Source: Lamellibrachia satsuma (lineage: Eukaryota > Annelida > Polychaeta > Sabellida > Siboglinidae). Taken from it: a stretch of 64,000 nt of DNA. The position numbers and the translations under genes were made by a program. The DNA is taken from assembly GCA_033239005.1 (NCBI GenBank), contig BSQZ01000022.1:4289501-4353500 (forward strand). Reading direction: 5' to 3'. This document shows, piece after piece, positions 1 through 11,800 of the stretch. Each line of letters opens with the position of its first letter. Position 1 is the stretch's first letter. The notes beneath the pieces are model-generated. The model did not search any database and was not told the origin of the DNA. It saw only the letters and a program-made list of their open reading frames with translations.

Positions 1-773
1 AACATAACATGAAATTGGTATATTGTATATAATTTCTTTTTTAGCAATGAATCGATTGTTTTGTTGCATGTGTCTCGATTTGCTTTTGGGGCATGAACAT
101 CAGACCAGTAGACATACATAATCATAAGGGTTCATTTGTGGGTCGTATGAATTTCTTTTGCTACCCATATAGGTGTGCACTATTCAACATTGGCACATAT
201 GGACTGTATAATAACACAAAACATCTTGTGTGTACTTTTATTGTAAATAAAATGTTTACTACATCAAAAACAGATTTAGTCTTGTGTTTTGCCAAACAAT
301 TCTTAACTTGGTATAGTGTCCAGCATGATTCACCCATAATAACCTCAGCCCGATATATTTTGTGAATTATCAAGAATGGCAAGATTGTGACAATTTGAAA
401 CTATACAAATCAAGAATTTGCTAAACTTTTGAAAGCTTATATCCAGTGTTAATAAATTGTCTATTGTTTTCATGAAATAAAAAAAAATTGTGTGCCAAGT
501 TTTTCACTGCTTTCTGCTAAAGCAGAATTAAAACACATACATAACCTGTACAGTGGCTGCATGTGAACATACAGAGGGACCTTTAAACCAAGACAAAGTG
601 GGTGCACTTTCAACAAATTCTGCTTATATTACACTCTCAAATGATATATATTAATAGTTGCAATAAACAGTGATTATGAATATATACAATTACACTTCTA
701 AACATTGTGAACGTCAAAATGTACCTAAGTAATAAGTATAATAGTATATAAATAACTATACTATGAACAACTA

Positions 774-864
774 CCGTCAAACCTGTCTAAAGTGACCACT
801 CAATGGATGGTCAGAGAGTGGTTTCTTAATACCAGTTGTATAATAAAACAGGAGGATTTGACTG
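774..864. mobile_element. 91-bp MITE with TA target site
   Basis: The ends are imperfect inverted repeats, starting CCGTCAAACCTG on the left and CAGTCAAATC on the reverse complement of the right. A TA dinucleotide flanks each side (772-773 and 865-866), as expected for a Tc1/mariner-type non-autonomous element. There is no coding capacity. Confidence 0.5.
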
Positions 865-1240
865 TAGATGTTTTCAAAATGATCTAATAATTGAAAAAAT
901 GCGAGATCATTATGCTTATATTTATATTACACAATATGTACCTAACATTATTATATAACATACTCGCATACATATTATTTATGCATGTACATACAAGAAA
1001 ATGTAAATTATCAGCAGTATGTGGTACATCGCAATAAGAGTGTTTATACAACTGGACGGACATAGAGTACCTGTAGCAACCATACACATCGCAATAAGAG
1101 TTCATACAACTGGACGGACATAGCAACATCCTAAATAATACATTATTATCATAATATAATCAATAACATTGTAGGAAGGAGTCTCCCACTAATAACTGCT
1201 ATTATGTCTGCATACTTATAAAAATAACTGTGATACATAA

Positions 1241-1242
<2 letters not shown>

Positions 1243-1271
<29 letters not shown>
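1243..1271. repeat. (TA)n microsatellite
   Basis: Uninterrupted alternating TA tract of about 14 units. Confidence 0.95.
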
Positions 1272-1275
<4 letters not shown>

Positions 1276-2041
1276 AAATAAATTTAATATTACATCATTC
1301 GTTTTAAAGCTAAACAAAATGTGTTCTGTGCAACAATGAAATAACATATAAATATGGATAGATCCAGTTTTGCTAAAAACGAAAGAATGTATTAGCTTGA
1401 CAATCTAACGACTATAAATTGATTGCTGTATATGAAGTGTAACTTACTAAAAAAACCTGCAGCCATAAAAATATTCACTGGCACCAATTGATGAAATGAA
1501 TAAATAAAATTATAAAAACGAGTAATCTGTATAAATGCATAACCTGTTGCCACAAAAAAGCCTTCCAGTGGCAATGACTGAATAAATAAATAAATGATAA
1601 AAACATATAATAAATTAATAATCTGCTGCCACAGTTGGCTCCCAGTGGCACCAACTGAATAAAAATAAATCTATAATTTACAGAAAAACACAGAAAATTG
1701 TTTATAAAACTTTCAAGGCTTTCTGACCATTCATCATATATAATTTCTCTGACCAGAATTTTAACTGACTACATCACTGTACCCCTGGCATATTAACCTG
1801 CTGGAATGTGGTACTTACTGTTGCTGCGTTAACCAGCAGCGGCTGTCCCTGGGGCTTTAATTGGCTGCGGATTGGTTGTTGGAACAGTCTTTGAAGTAGT
1901 TTTCCACCTTAGGCACGGGTGTGTCTAGTTCCAAGAAACACGTCAACCAAGACAGGAAGCGGGACACAGTACAAATGATTCAGCCTACACCCACGCATGG
2001 CGTGGGATAAAACGAAAAATCCACGTTTCAACGGGTTTAAT

Positions 2042-2334
2042 TGCCAGGGGTACTATAGTACTACTACCACCCCTGACTAACGAGGATGTCTGCCAGGGGT
2101 ACTGTAGTACTACTACCACACCTGACTAACGAGGATGTCTGCCAGGGGTACTGTAGTACTACTACCACACCTGACTAACGAGGATGTCTGCCAGGGGTAC
2201 TGTAGTACTACTACCACACCTGGCTAGTGAGGATGTCTGCCAGGGGTAGTATAGTACTACTACCACCCCTGGCTAGTGAGGATGTCTGCCAGGGGTACTG
2301 TAGTACTACTACCACCCCTGGCTAGCTAGGATGA
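2042..2334. repeat. 49-bp minisatellite, about 6 copies
   Basis: Tandem units of 49 bp, each starting TGCCAGGGGTACT and containing a GTACTACTACCAC tract. Copies differ by a few substitutions. It lies downstream of the PDZD7-like stop codon. Confidence 0.93.
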
Positions 2335-2469
2335 TAAAATTTAGAAAGTGCAGAGACTGCAGAATATTTGCAATTCCTTATTTTGTCACAGACATATCCG
2401 TGTTTATGTCCCAAAGTGCAAATGAGGTGTGAATAAACACTATATCTGAAGTAGACTAGTACAACGTCA

Positions 2470-2776
2470 GTCCTTGGAGGACCAAATTGAGGACAGGGTT
2501 CTTCTTGTCCATGTAGGACCTTGGTCTGTCAGTCCTTGAGGAGGACCAACTTGACGATAGGATTATTCTTGCCCATGTAAGACCCTGGTCTGTCAGACCT
2601 TGAGGAAGACCAACTTAAGGATGGTGTTCTTCTTGTCCATTTAGGACCCTGGTCCATCAGTCCTTGAGGAGGACCAACTTAAGGATGGGGTTCTTCTTGT
2701 CCATGTAGGACCCTGGTCCATCAGTCCTTGAGGAGGACCAACTTAAGGATGGGGTTCTTCTTGTCCATGTAGGAGC
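2470..2776. repeat. 64-bp minisatellite copied from the PDZD7 C-terminal codons
   Basis: About five tandem units of 62-64 bp. The unit at the high-coordinate end lies inside the last PDZD7-like exon and encodes the terminal residues YMDKKNPILKLVLLKD plus TGA. The other copies continue into the 3' UTR with increasing divergence (for example GACGATAGGATTATTC at 2553). The copies after the stop are not translated. Confidence 0.9.
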
Positions 2777-2855
2777 GTCGGATGATGGTGACAGCCTCCT
2801 GGTGACACACATCATCCAGGCTGTGGCCGTCAACTGTCAATAGTGTCATGTCACT
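2721..2855 (-). CDS. PDZD7: PDZD7-like exon 15: PDZ3 end and stop
   Basis: Acceptor cttgtttcag, phase 0. Encodes TLLTVDGHSLDDVCHQEAV, the alpha-2 helix and the C-terminus ending LVLLKD, then TGA at 2721-2723. The last 16 codons are the seed unit of the 64-bp repeat array in the 3' UTR. Confidence 0.92.
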   Translation of the reverse strand, partial: SDMTLLTVDGHSLDDVCHQEAVTIIRRSYMDKKNPILKLVLLKD

Positions 2856-5800
2856 CTGAAACAAGAGTCCAAGATGTTCAATGGGGTGATCTCAAAACAC
2901 AAGATGTTCCATGGTATGGTCTCAAAACTCAAGATGTTCCAGGGGGTGGTCTCAAAACATCTATAAATGACACTACACGAAACTGATGTAATTTAAAGCT
3001 GCCTCTGCACTTCATTTAACCCATCACTGCAAGTCAGGTTAATTGATGTTCAGATCTGTAGTGTGTGAATAGTTTAGTAATATGCACAGTCAGTTTAATA
3101 AAATAGTGGATACTTTGATTAAACACATCAAAGAATTGACTTCCATTGTTAGATTTGGTAACTTGTGAAAGAGTAACTTTAACACACCACACAGACACAC
3201 ACCACACAGGCACACACCACACAGGCACACACCACACAGACACCCACCACACAGGCACATACCACACAGACACACACCACACAGACACACACCACAGGCA
3301 CACACCACACAGACACACACCACACAGACACACACCACAGGCACACACCACACAGACACACACCACACAGACACACACCACACAGGCACACACCACACAG
3401 ACACACACCACACAGGCACACACCACACAGACACACACCACACAGACACACACCACACAGACACACTCCACACAGACACACACCACACAGACACACACCA
3501 CACAGACACACACCACACAGACACACACCACACAGGCACACACCACACAGACACACCACACAGGCACACACCACACAGACACACACCACACAGACACACA
3601 CCACACAGACACACACCACACAGACACACTTTATGTTGTAGTGCATACAGCCACTTTGCCCTTCTTTACACTGATTTCTGGTTTGGCCAAACCAAAATTA
3701 ATTTAGTAGTTAATGATTTAATCAAAACTAAATAACACATGCACAACTGAGCTAGCATGTCTAAGTCGATACTAGATAGGTTTTTTTTGCAAAATGATTC
3801 TTAAATGAGAACAAACTGAAGTGCAGAGTTAGCTTTAACCTCAAACCCCCTCCACCCCCCACCCCCACCCCCCCCGGTACAGGAAACTTTGAATTGCATC
3901 AACATATGAATGGAAATGTCTTCCACACACCACACAGGCACACACCACACATGCACACACCACACACAACATACCACACAGGCACACACACCACACACCA
4001 CAGTCACACACCACAGTCACACACCACACAGGCACACACCACACAGGCACACACCACACAGGCACACACCACACAGACACACACCACACAGATACACACC
4101 ACACAGGCACACACCACACAAACACACACCACACAGACACACACCACACAGACACACACCACACAGACACACTTTATGTTGTAGTGCATACAGCCACTTT
4201 GCCCTTCTTTACACTGATTTCTGGTTTGGCCAAACAACAAATTAATTTACTAGTTAATGATTTAATCAAAACTAAATAACACATGCACAACTGAGCTAGC
4301 ATGTCTAAGTCGATACTAGATAGGTAAATTTTTTTGCAAAATGATTCTTAAATGAGAACAAATTGAAGTGCAGAGTTAGCCTTAATTTCAAACGCCCTCC
4401 ACCCCACCCCCCCGGTACAGGAAACTTTGAATTGCATCAACATATGAATAATATGAATGGAAATGTCCTCCACACACCACACAGGCACACACTACACAGA
4501 CACACACCACACAGGCACACACCACACATACACACACCACAAAGGCACACACCACACAGGCACACACCACACAGACACACACCCCACACAGACACACACC
4601 ACACAGACACACACCACACAGGCACACACCACACAGACACACACCACACAGGCACACACCACACAGACACACACCCCACACCACACAGACACACACCACA
4701 CAGACACACACACACACCACACAGACACACACACACACACACCACACAGACACACACCACACAGACACACACCACACAGACACACACATACATCCCCATA
4801 TTGTGTGGTATTTGGTATTTGGGGGTTCACAGACATGTTTATTCCAACACCAACTCTGGGAAGCATTCAGCCACACTACAATTACTGCATGAATACTATT
4901 CTTTCACATTTCCACTTCTGTCTGATGTTCTGCCCATTGTGCTACAATGCCCCATAACGCAACCTTTATTTCATAAATTTAGGTTTGCCTTTTTAAAAAA
5001 GCATATCATATTTAAAGCTACTGAGAACATTAATCTGCCGTTTCTGATTTTTTAATCAACTTTGCTATCAGTGTGGTTTTATATTGAATCATCACACTAG
5101 CAGCCTTTTGACAGTTCATATATGTTCAGAAAGAAACAATGGCCACTGCATTTCAAAGTTGTAAATTTTTAATAATCGCTGCACCTGTATCGTTCCTTCG
5201 ATGTCAGCAGCACCACCTGGGAAGACTTTCTGTATCTTCACCTGTGGTTGAGAGCGACTGTCTCGTCCCCCGGAGATACTGATACCTGTTGCACGGAGTC
5301 CCCACAGTGAGAACAACACCACAGTAACGGCTGACACATGACAGTATTGTTAAACTTAAATGTCTGAATGTCTTTCTTGTAAAGTCATGTTATGTGTAAT
5401 GTGGTATAACATCTTCACCACTCAAATATGCTTTAAGGAACCACAATTCTTTAAGGTGGCTGACTACCTACTCTGAAATCAAGCTATCTGCAAATCGGTC
5501 TGGGGCGTCATTGTTAGGAAAACAATTCAATCAACACAAAAGTGATACTGTTGATTGAAGCTACGTCCATGAAGCCAATAGTAAACATAAATGATACATT
5601 TATTGGTAAAAGACCATTAATAATGACAGAAACCATTACAAATTAAATGCAACACTTGCGAATAAACAGGATACCTTTTTGTTTGGAGCATGATTTCAAG
5701 ATAGCAAAACGTCAATTTCTGTCTGGCACTTCATGATTTTTTCTATGTATGTAGAGCTAAATAATAAATTAATAAAATTGTTGAAATTTAGCTAAAATGT

Positions 5801-8800
5801 GTTTTTTTCAAGACTTAATAAATTACATAAAAATCATTAATTTTACCATTTTTGTTATACGCGTCTGACATATTATGCTTTATATAATACAAACATATCA
5901 AATTGCAATATTCCTGCTAATTTTATATTTGAATAGTAGATAAATCTAATGTTATTACTGAGTACAGAATTTTGCAAATTTTGCACTATTGGGCTTTTGG
6001 GTCTAATGGATTTCAAACAACCTTTAAATTTTGAAGTTTCCTTACTTTTATTTTAGTAATCAGGTAATCAGCCACCTTAATATAAAATAAATCTGTTTAA
6101 GAATATCGGTCTCGCTGTACAATACATTCATTAACAGTTGTCAACAATGTCCATTATCTGTGGTCAAAGTTCATCAGGTGTTCATGCGGTCATGATGATG
6201 GGCACATCACTAAGTTTACATCCACAAAATTATGTTCTCTTCGCATGTAAACGAGACGTACACTTTGAAACATTCAAATTAAACAGATAATGGTCAAAAT
6301 AATTTTTTTAGATGTGGTTCATTAAAACACAATTGGACTGTCACGATTTTGGAATAAATACAGTTAAATTGATAAAATAAAATCAATCAGACTGTGTACC
6401 TTTAGTTACTCGTCATACATTAAACATTATTTATAATATAATTTTTTAATTATAACAAATATAAATATATTATAACAGATATAAAATGATACAGAACTGT
6501 AAAAAAATTCTTTTAATGGAGAACATTGCATCCTGCCATTAACAGATAAAGGCAGGACATTTTTCTCACTTAGAAAACAAAAATTTTCTTCCAAACATTA
6601 TCATGCAATAATTTAACCTATTAATGTTACAATACAATAAATGATCTAATAACTGCTTAGACTTTTATTTTTTATTAATGGTAACCAATATGTGTACACT
6701 GCACACACGTTGTATAAGTGTGTTTAAAGCTAGTAATAGTAAATCACACACATTGTATAAGTGTGTTTAAAGCTAGTGATAGTAAAGCACACACATTGTA
6801 TAAGTGTTGTTTAAAGCTAGTGATAGTAAAGCACACACATTGTATAAATGTGTTTAAAGCTAGTGATAGTAAATCACACACATTGTATAAGTGTGTCTAA
6901 AGCTAGTGATAGTAAAGCACACACATTATATAAGTGTGTTTAAAGCTAGTAGTAGTAAAGCAAACACATTATATAAGTGTGTATAAAGCTAGTGGTAGTA
7001 AAGCACACACACTGTATAAGTGTGTATAAAGCAAGTGGTAGTAAAGCACACACATTGTATAAGTGTGTCTAAAGCTAGTGATAGTAAAGCACACACATTA
7101 TATAAGTGTGTTTAAAGCTAGTGGTAGTAAAGCAAACACATTGTATAAGTGTGTATAAAGCAAGTGGTAGTAAAGCACACACATTGTATAAGTGTGTCTA
7201 AAGCTAGTGGTAGTAAAGCACACACAATGTATAAGTGTGTCTAAAGCTAGTGGTAGTAAACCAGCAGTTCAATTGACACACATTCCTGCGATGTCACAGC
7301 ATGCGGGTTTGTTATATAATGTTTAATGTAGCGACAAGTAGTGAAGTAATCGTAACTTTGGTGGCCGATGCCAAAGCTAAAAGTTTCTGGATCATTCTCT
7401 TTGAAAACATTGACAAATTCATCAATTTGAGCCCCCAAAATACCACCGCAAATTCTGTTTGTTCACGCAGCAGCCAACACAGGTCAATAATTCTGGTATA
7501 TGTCTGGTATTGTTTTTCAGCACTAACAATTACTCTTGACCGCTGAAAGAACATGGCATAGAATCACAACTACTGGCTACTCACCAAGTGACCGGTGCGT
7601 CTTGTCCAGCAGTACGATGACTGGTGGGTCAGCATTGTCCAAGAAGTCTGTGTGTCCTGGAACAGCAAATTGACCACCTGCGCTTCCTGTGTCGCAGTCA
7701 CACTCATCTTGTGACGCGTCATCGTCGCTGTGTGACAATGTCCTGCTGACAGTGCCCTGCATCCTGTCACTGCTGGGCGGTGAATGGTCACCGTCTTGAT
7801 ATGGTGACACGTCACCAACAGTGTCACTAATGTCACCATTCTGCATGCCAGAATGTGTGACATTTTCTGATGGCTCGACGATGACAATGTCTGGCATCAT
7901 GACCATGTCAGCTGTCTCGGGGATGGGATCCTCTTGGATCTCTTCATGAAACCCTTCCGTCTCCCCTTCCACTCTGTTCTGCTCCTCCGGCGGGGGCGAG
8001 TTAGACGGAGGGGGAGGCGGCACAAACACCGGCGGGGTGTGTCGTCTCAAGTCACCCTCGGTACCACCCACTGTGTGAGGGGAGGACACCCTGTTGTCAC
8101 CCGACTCAGGTGAACATCCCTTATTATCACTCAGTAAAGACCCCATATTATCACTTGGTGAACATCTGTCATTATCACTCACTACTGATTCTCTGTCACA
8201 TGATGCCTCCTGGCCATCAGCCGCTGTGACATCATAGGTGGCGCTGCTACGCCTACCAAACGTCGTTACATCACTGTCAATGGAGCGCGGTGAACCAGGG
8301 ACAGAATTGTCCATGTCATCGTTACTTTGGAAACCTGTGCTACCCTCTGTGTATAGGGAATCCAAGTAATGAAGGGCGGCATTCACATCCTCTAACGATT
8401 CGCAGTCATCAGCATTATTATGCATCCCAGAGTCACCATTATCACTAGGTGGCGTCTCTTTCAGTGACACAGCTTGCATCTTCGGCACCCCGATCGTTTC
8501 GTATACGGGCGATATGCCAAGGTCGTCGATGTAGCCATTCTCAATGCCACCACATGTGCCACTGTTCACAGTCTCAACATCTAGATGGATGCCATCATTC
8601 AAAGGCGAAGAATGGACAGGTGATTCAACAGAGGTCATCTGATGCTGCAAGATATTACTGGCGCCACCTGCCGGGCAAGTATTCTTCAAACGTGATGATG
8701 GACCACTGTCAACATCATTTGGATCCTGAGAGACGCAGTCTTTTCGCAGGTCGTTACATTGGAACGTCTCATGACCATTCCTTGTCTTCGCATCGGAAGG

Positions 8801-11800
8801 TTTCTTAGAACTCGCCTCTCCCTGCACTGATTCCTTAATGCCTCGCGGTTGACCCTTGACCTTGTCGTGAATGACGGCTTTATAAAGCTTTGAGTTACGG
8901 CGAGTGTAGCATGGGTTGTCAGTGGCAGTACCGAGATCTCCATGGTTTCTCGCATCGACAGGAGACAACAGACATTTTCTGTTGATGCGGCACAGTTCAT
9001 TAGAGACATCGTGCCTCCTCTCTGAAAGTAAACAACTTTGTTGTCATGTATATTTTCTTTGGATACACATATTATTGATGACCTGATTTTAATTATTATC
9101 ACCAATGTCCTTCATGTCTGACAAAGGATAAAGCTTTTTAATTAAAGGCTATCTGAGGCAAAATTACACTGGTTTTGTGCAGTCATATATATCAATGTTT
9201 TGATACGGGGTATAAGTTCATGGTGTTTGGTGTGACATTCCTTCACATTTATTGTAAGTTTGACATAAGTCAGACATACCTGTCCTGATGGCCTCTGTCT
9301 CTGCTGGGCTTGTCCTGTGTCCACTTGACAGTGATGACAGGTGTCTGGCCACCAGACTGTCAAAATGACGGATGTCTTTGGCTGACAGAATCATTCTGCA
9401 TCCAGAGAATATCAGATTACACCATGCTCAATGGAAAACAATTCACAAAGATATTCTGGAATCACTCTGCATCAAGATGTGTTCATTATTAGTTGTGACA
9501 CATATTTACAATTAAATTATACTAATAATACTCTAAGTTTAGTTATATTCTTAATAATATTCTTAGATTAATTATACTTTCAATTCTATCCTTAGTTTAA
9601 TTATACTTAAAATATTATTATTTGTTTAATTATACCTTAAATGCTATTCTTAGTTAATTATATTTTAAATGTTTGTCTTAATTTAATCATGCTTTAAATA
9701 ATGTTCTTAGTGTAATCATACTTTAAATAATTTTCTTATGTTAATTATACTTTAAATAATATTACAGATATACTTCAAATAACATTACTAATTTAACTAT
9801 ACTTAAATGTTAATGTAATAATTATTACATTTAAATAATATCCATATTTGGCCCATTTTGAACGTGAAGTGTAGTTTTTCCCATGACCTTTCAACGACCT
9901 TCCTCCACTTACTTGATCCCATCAAAGAGTGTTGCCTTGTGGGAAGTGTCGAGGATGGCAGTGAGAGGGGAGACGAGGCCATCAACATCTCCAGCTTCTT
10001 TATACTGAAATCAACATACAACAGTACATCTCAAGTGTGCCATCTCAACAATAAGTCTTATATAAACAGGCATTGATTCTCATGGCACATTGGTAGGATG
10101 CGTCTCTGCCAACCCTACCAGGTGGATGTGTCTGCCAACCCTACCGTGTGGATGTGTCTCTACCAACCCTACCGTGTGGATGTGTCTCTGCCAACCCTAC
10201 TGTGTGGATGTGTCTGTGCCAACCCTACCGTGTGGATGTGTCTGTGCCAACCCTACCGTGTGGATGTGTCTCTGCCAACCCTACCATATGGATGTGTCTC
10301 TGCCAACCCTACCATGTGGATGTGTCTCTGCCAACCCTACCGTGTGGATGTGTCTCTGCCAACCCTACCAGGTGGATGTGTCTGCCAACCCTACCATGTG
10401 GATGTGTCTGCCAACCCTACCAGGTGGATGTGTCTGCCAACCCTACCAGGTGGATGTGTCTGCCAACCCCACCGTGTGGATATGCCTCTGCCAACCCCAC
10501 CGTGTGGATATGCCTCTGCCAACCCCACCATGTGGATATGCCTCTGCCAACCCACCGTGTGGATGTGTCTCTGCCAACCCACCGTGTGGATGTGTCTCTG
10601 CCAACCCACCATGTGGATATGCCTCTGCCAACCCACCGTGTGGATATGCTTCTGCCAACCCCACCATGTGGATATGCCTCTGCCAACCCACCGTGTGGAT
10701 GTGCCTGAGAACCGCGGACACTTCATCTGAGTTGAGGAGTCGAGTGGCTGAGTGCTTGAGGGCCTCCATCCTTGCACTATCTGTCTGCTGTGTCGACTCA
10801 GTCTCCATACCCTGGCTGATGCCACTGTCCTCCTCGATACCTGTCCACACGTGTACATGCTATCAGTGCTAACGTTGGCTCAGCTTAACAGAATCACTTC
10901 AGGCAAGAGCAACTTCATTTTATTAAGGGGACAGGCTGGAAATGGGTCTTGTCAATATTTTGTCATATGTGATGCGTCATGTCAAAACCAGGCGTTTCTC
11001 GATAGATTTAGTTTGGAGTAGGCACCTAAAATGCATGGTGTACCTTCAAATTGTCGAAAATGGGTTAATGATGGAACCGATCAGCAAAATTATCCATTTT
11101 TCCATACATCCATTTATATAAGCTAAAAGATTATTCAAACTAGTAATATTTAGCACTTTATTGAAGCCCCTGATTAGCATCGCTGTTGTGAAGTCTGAAA
11201 GAAAGCCATTTTTACGTGTTTATGATCGACTGCCTTCACTCGCTTTATTTACTGACAAGCGGGAAACCCCATATGTTATGCATGGCTAGAAAGCTTATGA
11301 TGTCAACTACATGTGTGATTGGGAATCTCTTACTCTAGATCAATGGAACAACTCCTATTTTATATAATTTATCCCGCAACAAAGTGCTGTTGTTGCTATG
11401 GAAGTAGCGAAACGCTCGCTGATTGGTCGAAAACGTAAGCGTGCGTGCACAGTTGGCTTGTTTACATTTTCCTTTCTTCTTTGTTCGTATTTTTTCACCC
11501 GTTGTTTTCATCTTCAATTCGTTAAAAGATCTGCACTATGGCATCGAAAGAAGCTTATTTAGCTACCGAGTTTGATCGTGCGAGGGGGTGCAATCTCGAG
11601 TACAGCAATTTAGCTGCCATGATTGAAGATTACTTCGAAGGCTGCGTCGAGCCCGTGGAGGTTGCCTCAGCAGGTGTAGGGGAAGACCACATTGAGCCTG
11701 CACAGGCTGGACTTTCCAAATTAGGGGAACTGACATTGTGTAGTGTTATTATGTATGTAATGTGTAAATAATGTGTTATTTTCAGATATTTCAGGGGTTC

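Larger units (their letters stand above)
1..2041. other. 3' flank of PDZD7-like gene, no gene seen
   Basis: AT-rich DNA downstream of the PDZD7-like stop codon. It holds a small TA-flanked MITE (774-864), a TA microsatellite (1243-1271), a two-copy direct repeat around 1028-1130 and three diverged copies of a roughly 75-bp unit between about 1450 and 1670, each with an ataaataaat tract. All reading frames here are short and resemble nothing I know. Part of the PDZD7-like 3' UTR may lie here, but I found no clear polyadenylation signal for it. Confidence 0.6.

Noticed and set aside
3034..4957. Cys-rich or His/Thr-rich frames of 80-230 codons that look like keratin- or metal-binding-type proteins
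   Set aside because: They are translations of the 15-bp CACACC array in all frames on both strands, with no coding context, and lie in a PDZD7 intron.
8449..8808. 119-codon plus-strand frame
   Set aside because: Antisense shadow of PDZD7-like exon 13.
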